A program made the translations under genes and the position numbers. The notes under the pieces were generated by a model. It was not told where the DNA came from. It was given only the letters and a program-made list of their open reading frames with translations, and made no database searches. Of a stretch of DNA of 64,000 nucleotides, positions 44,871 to 60,378 are shown piece by piece (the stretch's first letter is position 1; every line of letters begins with the position of its first letter). Where the stretch lies: NCBI GenBank assembly GCA_014529385.2, contig CM043944.1, positions 81,272,384-81,336,383 of the forward strand, given 5' to 3'. The DNA comes from Adiantum capillus-veneris. Taxonomy: Eukaryota > Streptophyta > Polypodiopsida > Polypodiales > Pteridaceae.

Positions 44871-45025
44871 TGTCATGCCAAGGGTAGGACTATAGGAGGA
44901 CACGGCCCTGGCCACGGGCCGAGGGATACACATGCGGTACAGGGGCTATATATAGGAGGGCCAAGGGCCTATATATAGGTACGGTTGGGTGGTTAGTGGC
45001 ATGTCTATCTTCCTATGTCCTTTCA
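44871..45025 (+). repeat. 3' LTR of element E
   Basis: 155 bp, TGTCATGCC...CCTTTCA, followed by the TSD TATTC at 45026-45030. Confidence 0.85.
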
Positions 45026-45030
45026 TATTC

Positions 45031-45400
45031 AACAATTTTTGGCCACTGAAATTGTTCCTGATACTATGTGCTCAAAATGGTCTACAAAATGGATTGGACC
45101 AGCACCTAGGGACTCTATCATGACACATAATTAGGGAAACAAGAGCCAGTGTCAGTCCTAGAGACTCATATTCTCCACATGTGGAATATGTCTCAGATAA
45201 TGATGTCAAGAAATGTGATATCCATCAACTACAAGATGTACTTGCATTTGGAGCTAACTAGAAACACTCAACTATATGAGTGAGAGAGACCCTCATAAAC
45301 CTTGATCCACACTATCTAAACCAAACTCCATGAGTTCCTAGAATATATTGTACACACTATGATTGACAACACGTGACAAAAATTGATTGAAACCTTTTAA
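45031..45400 (-). mobile_element. Right arm of element J (minus strand)
   Basis: The reverse complement aligns with 43430-43755 of E. Shared blocks include GAGACATATTCCACATGTGG and GGACTGACACTGG. It is continuous with 11600-12033 once E is removed. Confidence 0.65.
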
Positions 45401-46240
45401 GCCTATGACCACTGAGAGAAGGAGGTGCAAGGAGACTCGGTGGCCTCTACACCAAGACTATGCACAATGGCCTCATGATGGGAGATACATAATAGGGGCA
45501 CCACCTATCTTGGGACGCAGCTAGGAGGAAGACATAGATGGTCAAGACAATAGAAATGACAGACCGTCTAGCTAAGCCAATGGGAAAACACTTTAGGATA
45601 CATGGAGTAGGAGGAGCACACTCAACATGGTGATATGCAGGGCACATGTGAGTGCCCTATGTCACAAATTGTTTGACAAGGATAGCTGGCTAGTGGAGGC
45701 ATTGTAGCGTGAGATATTTGACAAAACCAAGACATCATGACTTGTAAAAACACTAGCGAGCATATCCTCAAATGGAGATCTTAGAGAGAGAGAGAGAGAG
45801 AGAGAGAATCACACAAAAGCATGAGAAGATTGAACTTATCTCATGCTAGAACCTAACATGGATATGCTAGGACACTTGAATCAAGACCCTATGGATGAGG
45901 GGGAGGTGGTCCTCCAGGAGTCAGAGTCCACACATCTACTAATGACTAGTCTTGATGATGGTGATGCAGATAGTGTTGATGTGGCTAAGTTAGCCAAGAT
46001 TATGCAATAATCGTCAGCTTTTGGGACTCTTTGTATGATCAGTTATTGTTGAGACCCGATATAGCAACTATCATGGGAGCTCTTAAAGTTGGAATTATCA
46101 ATCATGTGATAAACAACACTAGCTTAATACATTATGGAGCTATGTAGGTCATTATGGGATACCTGCAAGTTATGTATGCTAGCTCTAGCAGTGATAAATG
46201 CACTTGGCTATCACTAGAGCTTATAGGCTAGCATGCATGT
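45401..46240. other. Flank of J; no gene recognised
   Basis: Contains (GA)n at about 45785-45807. The remainder has no coding or structural feature that I can support; the outer part may still belong to J. Confidence 0.4.
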
Positions 46241-46264
46241 TGTCAAGCCTAACGTGTGGGGTTT

Positions 46265-46295
<31 letters not shown>

Positions 46296-46415
46296 TAATC
46301 TATGAATGTATGTTCAAGGGGGGTCCTAAAATAGGGACTAGGGATCTTTATAGGGGCAAGGATGGGTGGAGATTAGCATGCAATAGTTTTCAAGACCTTT
46401 CACTAGTATCAGAGC
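46241..46415 (+). repeat. LTR H (E-like) with primer binding site
   Basis: TGTCAAGCC...GACCTTTCA (46241-46402) matches the start and end pattern of E's LTR (TGTCATGCC...CCTTTCA). A PBS with one mismatch follows (TAGTATCAGAGC, 46404-46415). A T-run and a G-run (46261-46297) interrupt it. No partner LTR was found. Confidence 0.6.
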
Positions 46416-46466
46416 CTAGGGAAGATTGTGGCCTTGCAAAGCTACATGGATTGCATGGGTTTCATG

Positions 46467-47439
<973 letters not shown>

Positions 47440-49378
47440 GAAAGAAACCTGATGACAAGTCAAGGAGATGCATACTTGTTGGATATAGTGATGTGAGTGA
47501 AGCTTACAAGCTATATGATCCAATCAAGAAGGAGTCATTCATCTCAAGAGATGTCATATTTGATGAGAATACAAGCTTCAAATCAGCCCCAAATTCAGAT
47601 TTGGATGCAAGCTCTCCATCACCTTTCAAGGTGAAAGTACCCTCAACTATACAAGACGAGAGGATAAAGGAATTGGAGGAAGAAGATGAGGAGCATCAAA
47701 CAGCTAGAAGGTCTTCAAGGACTAGAACAAAACCTCAAAGGTTGACTAATCAAAGAGAATGCATCAAATTCTTAGCAATGCAATGTTGCCCTTGTTAGCT
47801 CTATTTTTATAGCATGAAGAGCCTACTACCTACAAGGAGGCAAGTAACAAGAAGGAATGAAACAAGGCCATGGACAAGGAGATGACATCTATACATGGGA
47901 ATTTACATGGAAGTTATGTCTAGTACCTCCAACAAGCAATCCATAGGATGTAAATGGATTTAGAAGCTTAAATTTTACAAAGAATGGAAGATTGATAGGC
48001 ACAAAGAAAGGTTAGTAGACAAAATTTTTTCTCAACATATGGGTTGGACTATCATGAAACATATGCTCCTATAGCTAAGATGAGTTTCATCAAGTTATTT
48101 ATTTCTTTAGCATCTATCTTTAGGTGGAATCTTCAAGAAATGGATGTCAACAATGCCTTCTTGAATGGGCTACTTGAGGAGGTAGTCTATATGTAGTAAC
48201 CATAAGGATATGTTGTTGCAGGTCGAGAAGACATTGTATGCAAGCTTGAGAAGAGTGTACATGGAATGAATCAAGCCCCAATAGCTTGATATGGTAGGAT
48301 TGATGATCATCTTCACTCCCAAGGTTTCCAAAGAAGACATGTTGATCACAATCTCTACTATTATAAGGTTCAATGCAAAGATATTGTGCTGGTTATTCTC
48401 TATGTGGATGATCTTATTTTGATAGGAAGCAATGAATCCATGGTGGAGGATGTTCAATCTTAACTCTCCAAGGAGTTTGATATGAAGGACTTTGGTAAAT
48501 TACACTACATTCTTGTCATTGAAGTCTCTAGGTTGAAGAAGGAGACATCTTTATCTCTCAACAAAAGTACCTCCACTCTATTCTTGATAGGTTTGGCATA
48601 AGCTCACCAAGGATGATCATGGTGTTCCCTATGATGTTACACTCTGTAGGTAGCTTATAGGATCTCTCATCTAATCAAAAATAACTAGGACTAACATTTG
48701 TTTTAAAGTCAAATCACTTGCTCAATACATGTAAGCTCCAAAGGTATCTCACTAGAATGCAGCCAAGAGTGCTCTAAGGTACTTGCAAGGTATTTCCTCT
48801 TCAAATATATGAGGAGATATGCCCAATTTCCATGGATATAGTGATTCAAATTATGTAAAAATTTTGGTGGATAGAAAGAGTATTAGTGGAATGCTTTATT
48901 TCTAGGTATTGGGCCCATTTCATGGATCTCCAAGAAGCAAAACACCATCAACCTTTTTTCAATTGAGGCTAAATGTAAAGCTCTTACTACATCAGCTTGT
49001 GAAGCTATTTGTTTGCGAGATGCCTGCAAGAATTTTGATTCTATGAAAGTGGACAACCTACACTTATTATGTGGGACAAAACCTCAGTTGAAGCATTAGT
49101 CAAGAACCTATTGATGCATGAAAGGACCAAGAACATTGTAGTTTGAGGGCATTTCATAAGGGAGAAAGTGCAAAATGGGGACATAATCTTACATCATTTG
49201 CCTTAAGGAAAGGAGTCGAACAATGAGGAAAGTCTCCTCATGCAAGGTTCATGAATAAGGGAAGGCTTGGTTTAGAAAGTCTTCAATTTCCACATTAGAT
49301 ATTTGGTTTCTTCAATTCATGTTTTGGTTTCAAGTTTTTAGTTTTCTCATTAGATCTGCTTATGGACTTGAGGGAAGG
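47440..49378 (+). pseudogene. Decayed Ty1/copia pol fragment
   Basis: An open piece at 47493-47798 is the region between integrase and RT (YKLYDPIKKESFISRDVIFDE; RRSSRTRTKP). Degraded RT follows, readable in patches (NAFLNG-like at about 48155; LYVDDLI at about 48398-48420). RNase H patches follow (YSDSNYVKILVDRKSISG near 48838, ISWISKKQ-like near 48930). Stops are dense. A purine tract (TTGAGGGAAGG) ends at 49378 and TGTTAAAG starts there, marking the 3' LTR. Integrase and everything upstream is missing or unreadable. Confidence 0.75.
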
Positions 49379-49982
49379 TGTTAAAGTTTTAAGTCCAACA
49401 CCTCTTCTTCAAAAGGTGGAAACAAAGTTTTAATCATGTTGGCATGGATACATGGCATGAAGGTTTGAATGATGTTTTGAAATGAATTTGGATGGTCAAA
49501 ATAATCCACAAAATCAAATTTGGCTGTGGAAAGAGTCTATAGTAATTACAAAGCAACTAGGTAGTAAGTACCAAAAGTACCTAAAAGGCACAAGAGACTT
49601 CAGGAGGTCCAACATGCCGATTTGTAGGGGTGTTTTGAGCCACTTACATCCATGATCTTGTGGTTAAATATAAATAGAAGTTGATCTTCCTAGTATGGAC
49701 AAGAATTTTGTTAGAGGGTCAATCTTAGTTACACTCCTATCATTTTTGGAGAAGGTGCCAAGTTGGCTGCTTGCAAAGTAGTAAACTGCAGAGAAGAGCT
49801 AGCATACCAACTTGGGAACTACCTACCAAGAAATATAGACATGATCTCTTGATGAAGTGTGAAGAAGAAATGTTCTCCACATCATGGAGAAGGTACCTAC
49901 AAAAGAGATCCATATTGTATGCTCAAGATGAAAAGATTGTTAGCTGTATAGCTAACAAAGAGGCTCTAAAGACCAGCAAGGA
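49379..49982 (+). other. Probable LTR start of the decayed copia, then spacer
   Basis: TGTTAAAGTTTTAAG directly follows a PPT at 49379. Its other end was not found. A 74-codon frame at 49771-49995 has no recognised motif. Confidence 0.45.
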
Positions 49983-50994
49983 TGTAATATTTTAATTTTT
50001 ACTCAATCTGGACAATTATAGCCACAAGCCTTTGTAATTTATTGATTCCCAGAGCAAGTGCATATGTAATTATGAGTTGATTCTAGTGGGGCTATAATCT
50101 ATGGTCACCCAGCTAGGGTGTAACATTTTAATTTTTGCTCAATTTGGACAATTATAGCCACAAGCCTTTGTAATTTACTAATCCTCGAAGCAAGTGCATA
50201 TGTAATTATGAGTCTATTCTATCAGGGCTATAATCTAACGTCACAACTAACCTTTAGGTTGAGACAAGGTTGGTATTTCACTTTATTTTTGACATAAAAC
50301 CTTATGGCAAAGTATAAAATCCAACTTTTGTAAGTTCACTTTGGATAATGAAGCTACGTGCGATTAAAAAGAACATTGTGTATTCTCCCTCTTTCTTCTA
50401 GAGATTGTGACTCTCTCGCAGATAGTCTATTTAGAGTGCCATCACTTCCATTGCATTTGTAGCTGAAAGCTCTCCACGGAATTGTAAGTTTCTTGTGATG
50501 AATCTATGGTTTCTCTACATCTAATTTTCTTCTAAATATGTTCATAACTCACATATCAAAACTGCATTTTATGCATAAGAGGGGTGTTGGGGCATCACTA
50601 CTAAGCTGATAGGTGCATTCGGACCCGCAAATAGTTAAGTCAAATCTACCTTGCAGCTATTAACTATGGCCAAAAGGGTGGGTTTGAGTGGTTGGGCATG
50701 TGTCCTTAGGTGTTACCTACCCGTCCTATACATTTGGTTGCATTTGGACTTCATTTGATTGGTGAGATGATGAGATTTCATTGTTGTGTCATAACTAGTT
50801 TTTAATGCCTGACATGCAGTTGAGTATTGTTTTGAGTAAGTAGGGGTTGAACGTGTTTTCCAAGAGACTAAAAATATCTTGTAGCCTCCATGCACTAGTC
50901 AGATCAACTCCATCCCATGGTATGACATTTATGTCTATGGTTCTTACTATCTCTACAATAAGATAGTTTGGCTTGGCAAGCAAAGGGCCCAACA
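49983..50994 (+). repeat. 5' LTR of family C with duplicated front end
   Basis: The first 136 bp (TGTAATATTTTAA...) are repeated at 50119 (TGTAACATTTTAA...), so the LTR is either 1012 bp with an internal duplication or 876 bp with an extra piece. TATAAAA lies at 50313-50319 and a strong donor-like GTAAGT at 50484. The end CCCAACA is fixed by the PBS and by alignment to B. Confidence 0.7.
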
Positions 50995-50997
50995 TTT

Positions 50998-51014
50998 TGG
51001 CACCATTGCCGGGA
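50998..51014 (+). other. Primer binding site of family C (tRNA-Asp type, as in Athila-group elements)
   Basis: TGGCACCATTGCCGGGA differs by C-to-T/G-to-A type changes from TGGCGCCGTTGCCGGGGA, the PBS known in Athila-like plant gypsy elements. Confidence 0.7.
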
Positions 51015-51689
51015 ACGAGGTGACGTAAACTAGAGAAACCTCAGAGTTCCAAGAACATTGTCCAAGGACTTCCTCTAGGTTTACTTAGAATCAAAAACCA
51101 TCATTTAGAAACCACATGGTTGAGGTGATTCGACTTCAGCTATGTAGAGGTGTCTTGGGAGTAATTGTGCTTTTTGAGGACCATTTAGGCTTAGATTAGG
51201 ATGTTTGTGAGTGATTGATGCATTATACTATGTCAGATTCTAAAGGTTAACACTCACTTCATTACAAAAACACGAAAAAACTCAGTGTTAGTGGACACTT
51301 TCCACTAGTTATTGCTGATTTGACTAGGAGTAGGGTAAGTAGATAACTAGGTGGAATTTCCACATATCTCACCACATGAGGTGTCATCAATGAGCTATCT
51401 TGGGAAATTTCAGAAACTTCAAGACCGGATCTTCTTAATAAGCTAGGGAATCAAAAAGATCAGCAGATCGGACCATAAGTGATCTTGGAAAAGCCCTGGG
51501 AAACCTTTGGTAAGCCAAAAACCAACTTTAGGAGAAAATTTCAAAATTTGTCCAAAAATTATACTAATACTTCCTTGGTGGTTTATGCTTGTGAATTTGA
51601 ATTTGTCTAGTCAAAAGTGTTTGAAATGATATGTATGCAACAGGCTAAATGAAGTAAAAAGTTCAAAAAAGTTCCTCTGTAGTCCAAAA

Positions 51690-52700
51690 GCTACTAATCA
51701 CGATTAATATCTTAGACCCCAAAAAGCGACTTCAGCTCCACTAGCACTCTACCAGGTAAAGACCAAATCTTTCTTGCAAGGGTTATAAGGATTTGGAGTT
51801 CATTGGAGTGTGAATTTCCATACTAACAACATCTCTACCTCAACAACAAAAAATGAACAGGTAAGTTTCAAAAAGAATCCAAACTAGGCAAGACCTTGAG
51901 ACAGGCTTTAAAACTCTGTGTTTTGCAATTCTGTGTCACAAAAAGTAGAAAAAGGTGTGATTTTGTTCAAAGAGCTATTAATCCCGATCAATATCTGTTG
52001 ACTTGAAAGTGAAAATTTCTTACCCAGAGACCATACCAAAGCGTAGAATATAGGGCAAGGGGACACTGATGCAAATTTGAGCCGTTTGGACCTATAAGCT
52101 ATTGTTGGGCCCCTCGAGTTTGGGCCTAGACTTCACTGGAGCCCTGAAATAGACTCAAAACTTGGCCCAAGAAAGTGGAAAATGAACCAAACTTTTTGAA
52201 ACTTGACAGGTGATTTGTTTAAGGGCTAAAAATCCAATATAAGCTCAAAAAGTGGGACAAATCCTTTATTTTGACATTAGAGCTATTAATCACGATTAAT
52301 AGCTTTCATTCCAACAAATCTAATTTTTGGAACATTTACAATAGGGATTGGGTCCTTGGTAGTAGATGAATGCTTATGCCAAATTTGAAGTGATGTAGAT
52401 TAGTGTTGACCAAGATGAATGCTTTTGCCAAATTTGAGGTGATGTAGGTTAGTGTTGACCAAGATGAATGCTTATGCCAAATTTGAGGTGATGTAGATTA
52501 GTGTTGACCAAGATTTACAAATGTGTGGTATTTTGAATCTGCAAATCATTGAAACAAAGGAAAATATGTGCAAAATTTATCCGAATCTATTGAAAATTGG
52601 TTCAGAGATTATTGAATAGGCACATAACACAGGGGAACCAACAAAAGTGGAAAGTAATAATTTTTTGACTCAATATCAATTAATTGCGATTAATATCCTT
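51690..52700 (+). repeat. Palindrome-centred repeats in the leader of C, plus a 49-bp tandem repeat
   Basis: Cores lie at about 51695-51706 (TAATCACGATTA), 51977-51992 (degenerate), 52281-52304 (24 nt, one central mismatch) and about 52680-52695. Spacings are about 282, 308 and 395 bp. The last interval contains three 49-bp copies (52365-52511) and shrinks to about 297 bp without the two extra copies. Units share AAAAGTGG...TTTTGAC...AGCTATTAATC. Confidence 0.75.
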
Positions 52701-53039
52701 GCTAGACAGAGAAAGAACCTTTGAAATTTTTTGGTCTCCAATGTAAATAGATTGATCATACAGATAGCTTGAAAATTTGGAGTTAATTGGACATTGTTTG
52801 CTACCTGAAGTTGAGTTGTTTGAGGTTGAAGGTTGCGGATTGATGTAATTGGCTGTTTTGAGAGGATTGAAACAAAATCCTACATTAAGATTTCTTGTAT
52901 ATCCATTAAATCCACGGACTAACTTATATATTTCTATTTTGACAGGGAAGATATGAAAGAATGGTGGAAATTGCCGCATTGCATTGATTGCATCTAAAAC
53001 AGATTGGTATTGGTATGGAAAGCCATGTATTCCTTTCTA

Positions 53040-54641
53040 TTGAGAAGCTCAAGTCTTTATGTACCTTAGGTCAGCCCGTTTTGTTGCAAGTCAAGGTTAT
53101 AATTGAGAAACTGAGAGTAGAGTATCCACTGAGGAAATTGTAAACCAAGGGGGAACTTTTATAGACCATAGCAGAAGAAGTTACAGACACTTACAATCAA
53201 GTTCCAAGATGTAATCTTTTTCAACCCAATCGAGTGAGGTTGGAACCTCACTCAAGTTCAGGCACATTTTGACCTTTTTTAAGACTAACAAGTACGATGC
53301 CCATATTTATCTGGATCCTAACAAGAATTATGTTGTGAGGCTAGATGACCATACTATTGAGTTTGAAGAGGAAGTTAGGGCAAACAAGCAGGGTATCTTC
53401 TACATGGACTAAAATGTAGTGCAATACCTCAAAATATAAAATGTAGATGCTATAGACTAATGGGGATTGGAGGCTGACACTTTGATTCCAAACATGACTA
53501 TGAAAGAAGGACAATTAGTGTTGGAGTTAGAAGGATACGATTTGATAGACACTAAATCTCTAAAGAGCATACCCACACTGACAACCCGAGACTTGGAGTC
53601 TATTGTTGGAAAGACAATAATATTACATATTTGTTCTAGACTACTCATGCCAAACCACGCCAGTGGAACCCTTGAAAATCATGTATATATTCAAGATAAA
53701 GGATAAGGGTAAATTAGCAAAACTTCCTATCCACCTCTTCAGGGATTGTTAGAACAAAAAAATTTGTTATGATGTCTCCAAAGGAGATTGAACATACCAA
53801 ATACCAAGGCCATTCAATGCGAGAACTCGTTACAAAAACAATACTTGAGACCGAGCAAAATGTGAGGTCAAAGGAGAGAGCCTATGGTAGCATGGCTAAT
53901 TAACGGGGAAGTACAACCCGAGGCAATCACCTCCATGATAGAAATGGGGGTAGAGAAGCGAAAACCACCTTTAACAAGGAGAGATCAAGTGACCCTAGGA
54001 CAAGGAGAGATCCACACAAGTCACATCTACCAAGCAGCTAGTTTGAAGGCCTGATGGGAGAAACATTAGCCAAAAGAGTGGTGCAGAACATAACCGTAGA
54101 GTCAAACCGGTAGATTTCCAAAATTGGGTGAAAAAATACAATGGGTCATGGGATTCATACGATCACTTAGTAAGCTTTAGACAAGTTGAGAGTTGAACAC
54201 ATAACCAACTTTCACACACAATTTGGAGGGTTTGGGATGACCTTAGAAGGAAAAGCTTTGATCTAGTTCCAAACCATACCTACAAGATCTATAGTTGATC
54301 TACCGACCTTGGCTATGAGATTTGTTGCTCCTCAATCAAAAATAGGAATCAAGCATAGCACAATGGCACAAATCTACAACTTTAAACAAAAATAGGGAGA
54401 AATAGTAAGAGATTGTGTGAGTCAAATGAGACAATACATTAATATATGTCCAAAGTTGAAAATTCCAACCGAGGAGAGGCTTGTCTCACTATTTTTTAGA
54501 GGGATCATTGAACAAAGACTTGCATGCTATTTTATACAGCAAAAAACACACCATTTGGGAAGCATGCAGCATGGACTTCCATCTACTCCAAGGCAACTAG
54601 AGTTGTTGGTCATTGATGCTCTAGCTAGGGAGAATTTTTAG
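53040..54641 (+). pseudogene. gag remnant of family C
   Basis: The clearest match is at about 54190-54500. THFxTQFGGFGMTLEGKALI, AQIYNFKQK, GEIVRDCVSQMRQY and LFFRGI parallel the capsid domain of element A at 17089-17570. An upstream frame (53467-53706) may be gag N-terminus. Many stops and shifts; the zinc knuckle is not seen. Confidence 0.6.
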
Positions 54642-54823
54642 GACTTTTTTTTTTTTGAAAATCGGTGAATATTCTAGAGATTTCACTAATGGCCACATGC
54701 AATGGCTAGTTGAGAAGGCAACTAGACATCAACTCCTCTCTTGCTTAGTCAACTAAAGTATGGAGCTGGAGGCATGAATGCCTCTAGCCTAAGGGAGAGG
54801 GATAATTAGGGCCGCTTTTCAAA

Positions 54824-55068
54824 TTTTGTTCCACCTCTCTCTTGGTATGCACTCGATGGCAAAGCTTCAAGGCTTTACTGATGAATGTACACTTGCAGAC
54901 TCGAAGTTTGGAGGAAAATATCTTACGATGGCTTGCCATGGGATAGATGGTCAAGAGGGTGCATTGTGGTCAAGCATTGGCAACCTCTCTCTCTCTCTCT
55001 CTCTCTCAGCTCATCCCTTCTCTCTCTATCTCTCGCTTTGACTAACAAAAAAGCTCTATCTCTCTCCT

Positions 55069-55099
<31 letters not shown>

Positions 55100-56310
55100 A
55101 GCTGAAAACAACCAATTTTCAGCACATACACACTCACACCTAGAGTACATGCCCACACACTCTTCTCTCTCACTCTCATGTCTTCCCCAAGCTCTCCATG
55201 GTTGAAACTCTCTCTCTCTCTCTCTTTCTTCCTCTCTAAAATCAATGGTTCTCTTTCTTCTTCCTCTCTCACACACACATACGTACACACACATTGCTCC
55301 CAGTTTCTCTCCCTCAATAGTGAGCTCTCTCTCCTTCTCTCTCATGAACAACTACCCACACTCTCTCTCATTTTTCCCTCCATCTTGGATCAGCCATAAG
55401 CTGGAAAAAGCTTTTTTTTATCCATACACACTTACATACACATGCACACACACACACACACACACATACACGCGTATTTATCCTTGCATGATCACCTCCA
55501 AATACTTTCAAATCAGCCCATGAGTAAGAAAAAACAGATTTCAACCTCATTCGCAAAATTGCGCGCACATGCATGCATAAGCACTCCTCAATGAAGGTCT
55601 AGAAAGAACGATGATGACCATGAAGACAACAATTGAAGCACACAACTACAGCTACAAACAACACGGCAAAGATAGAGGCATCATTGAATGAGTTTTGCAT
55701 CACAAAATTGAGCATCAATGGAATGTCATGACCATGTCCCACAGGCAATGGGTGTTGTCTTCAATGGTACAACCACCTATAAATTTCTCCTTTTACCCTA
55801 TCTATCACTAACCTCATCTTTCCTTGTAATTTGAAAACCAAAAATTCATTGTATATTCTCCTCCTCTCTTTAGCAATGGTCATCCATTGACTAGAGAGCA
55901 TATAGCCTGCATCATCATCCTAAATAGCGCCAGGACAATGGTGTTCCTAGCTGGATCAGGCCATGTGTGAGGGCCCTCTTTGTATGGCAATTAAAAATTG
56001 TGGAAGATTCCTCCTCTCCACCTATATAAAGAGGGTTAGAGGTCTTTCTCAAGTACACATGGTTACTAGCACACAATTATCAAACACACAATATCATCAT
56101 CACAATACCACTTTGAGAGAGAGATCATCAAAGAACACACCACCACAATGACATGATGCATGACAGGAGACACGAGAGAGGAAGCATGGCAATGCACGAC
56201 CACACACACCACATGCATTCACATAAAAATCATGCACTAAGGTATTAACCAAGCACTTGAAGGAACCATGAGCACTCTAGGGCAATGGGCAATGACTCCA
56301 TTCTACTCTT
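54824..56310. repeat. 1.5-kb direct repeat, copy 1
   Basis: Homologous to 58612-60378 from TTTTG.TCCACCTCT to CCATTCTACTCTT. It contains short CT and CA tracts (54980-55095), a region TGAGGGCCCTCTTTG and a TATA-like CTATATAAAGAGGG at about 56021-56034. Possibly an LTR pair of a non-autonomous element, but canonical TG...CA ends and a PBS were not found. Confidence 0.6.
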
Positions 56311-58611
56311 GGTCACTCCTAGCACTTGTCATCGCTCATGATGTTGTTGGCATTCCCATCATCATGATGTTTCCTATACTAATTTTTTCACTAATCAACT
56401 AACTTGCTAACTCTAGAGATTGCCATACACCATATGGCAATCCGCTGCACTCCATCATGCATGCTCTACATCACGAGCTCTCTGAGGATAGAGACATGTC
56501 TATAAAGTGATAGAGACACAACTATTTTGTACATGAGAAACAGGCAGAGGGTAAGCTATGCCACTCTAGGCACCTTTCACAACCACCATTAGTGAACTCA
56601 TGTGCAACTAAAACTATTTCTCTCCAAGAAACATATGAAAACCACTATCACACAATTGTCTCAGTGAGATCAAATGCCATCTTTGCTTAAGAACACAATG
56701 CACATGGTGAAGCATGTAAGATGCACCACTAGGCAACAATGACAAGTATACATCTCTTGTACCAACAATGTCACATGCCAAATCATCAGCATGATGCACA
56801 CAACCAAATCTCCCACTAGGAAAACTACTGAACCATTCATGGCATGGCATGACATGGAATAGCATCATCCTCTAGCAACCAATGTTGAGAAAGTGTACGC
56901 ATAAAGTAGATAGTAAGTAAACTAGAGGCAAAGGTGAAATCATTTTCACACATACTTAGTCACTACATTTCTTCACTAATTGGTACTCCAAGAAATATTT
57001 AGTTGATCATTGGAAAAGCTGGCAACGAACTCCATATCCTAGGTACATTGCATTCTCTACAGTTTCTTTGCACTTTTGGGTTTTGTAGGACAAAATATAG
57101 CTTGAAGAGGTTCTAAAACCTTTGAATCTTGTGTTTGGGTTAGAAATGAAATCAAGGCTTCAATTTTATGTACTTGGCATAGTGGCTTCCTCAGTTTGAG
57201 AATGCTATCAGCATATGGACTTGAGAGCACTTGGTGAGAGTGTAAGAATGGTCTTTCCCTAGGTGCTAGCCTGAACACATCCAAGGGGCTTATACGATAC
57301 ATACGACCACTTTAAGTAACAAAATCTATGGTTATGCCACATTCCAACAAGATTGAAAAATTACACTAAAAATCCCTCTCTAACGAGCACTTGTTTTTGG
57401 ATTTTGAGACAATTGGCTGCATATGGGTGACAAGGGAGACAATTTTAACTTCTTATTTTTATGTGTGCTTAAACTTTAATTTGTAACACACTCCTTATTT
57501 ACAAAGCACTTTGCTTTGAAGAACATAACAAAAAGCTAATCTTCTACCCCATGCCAAGGTATTGCTCATTAGGATCAAGGGCAATGGTAGATAGGTTGGG
57601 GAATTGGAAATATTGGGATATAAGCTTACATTTTACATATGGTAGCACCAAATTGTGATGTATCTAGGCCAATATATATTGTGCATGGCACTTATGGTAT
57701 CAACTCAACCTATTGAGGCCATCATTGTAGCCAAGGGCTTATCACTATTTTTTTTGAATTTGCATGCATGACATGCTAGTAAGGTGTAATTAATTCCACT
57801 CAATAATTGGTTACACTTTCACTATAACACTAGATAGTCTATCAAGGACATCATTATCCACCTAATGGTCACATGGATTTTACTCGATGTGATGTCCACA
57901 TGCATCAAACTTGCATGTTGCTTTAAGATGAGGTAAGACCTTATTTGTTTCCATTGATTTTTAATGATGACTCTCCTATTGACATTGTTGCAAGACTCTA
58001 CCCATAGCTGTGATCTTCTACTCAATAGTAATTGATGCTAGTATCTTTGCTTGTGTTCGCTACATCTCAATGCATCAACAAGCACTACATACTATTGATC
58101 TTATGCCCAATGTGCATGCACAATAGATGATAATTTCCATTTATAGCAGATAGAAATGGCCTATCAAGAAATTAATTCATGGGATAACATGAATCTTCCA
58201 AGAGATCCTCAAGGTGGGTAATCTCTTGTTTCAAGAACCAGTTGTGAATATTAGTCTATAGCACTAATTGTGTCTATAGGAGTGGGATGTTTTGGGGTAT
58301 GACCCTACTTATGAGGAGTCACTCCATAAGTGTTGATGATCACTGATTAGCCTCTTCACAATGGTATTTTCAAGGAAAGAAGTTCTCAACTACCAAGGGG
58401 TGGTAGATAAGTTTGCTTTACCAAGTTGCTTACACTTGGTGGAAAGGTATCCTATGTTGGTCTCAGCTACCTAATGGTTTTAGCAGTTTCCTTTCAGAAT
58501 CTCATGAAGGGGTTCAGATTGGCAAGGCAACACAAGGGTTCTTGGTTAAATATTTGTGTATCTTCACTAATCTCTACTTTTAGTGTTTAGTAGGTCAAAG
58601 AAATAAGAGAG
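56311..58611. other. Spacer between the two direct repeats; no gene recognised
   Basis: No frame longer than about 85 codons and no motif. Equal to the internal region if the direct repeats are LTRs. Confidence 0.45.

Positions 58612-60378
<1,767 letters not shown>

Larger units (their letters stand above)
12034..45025 (+). mobile_element. LTR retroelement E (LTRs 154/155 bp), target duplication TATTC, hosting A, G and F
   Basis: LTRs at 12034-12187 and 44871-45025 begin TGTCATGCC and end CCTTTCA, and are nearly identical. Five-base duplications TATTC flank the pair (12029-12033 and 45026-45030). A PBS complementary to initiator tRNA-Met follows the 5' LTR, and a purine tract (AAGGGGGGAG) precedes the 3' LTR. 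E's own DNA is 12188-13969, then 37983 to about 38400 or further, then 42110-44870; the rest is nested insertions. I see no gag or pol, so it looks non-autonomous or very decayed. Confidence 0.85.
49983..54641 (+). mobile_element. Giant Ty3/gypsy element, family C: 5' LTR, leader, gag remnant
   Basis: LTR 49983-50994, PBS 50998-51014, palindrome-bearing leader to about 53000 and a broken gag to 54641, after which homology is lost at an A/T-rich run. LTR parts align with family B (5404-6348), and gag with element A (17089-17570). Pol and the 3' end are absent. Confidence 0.75.
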
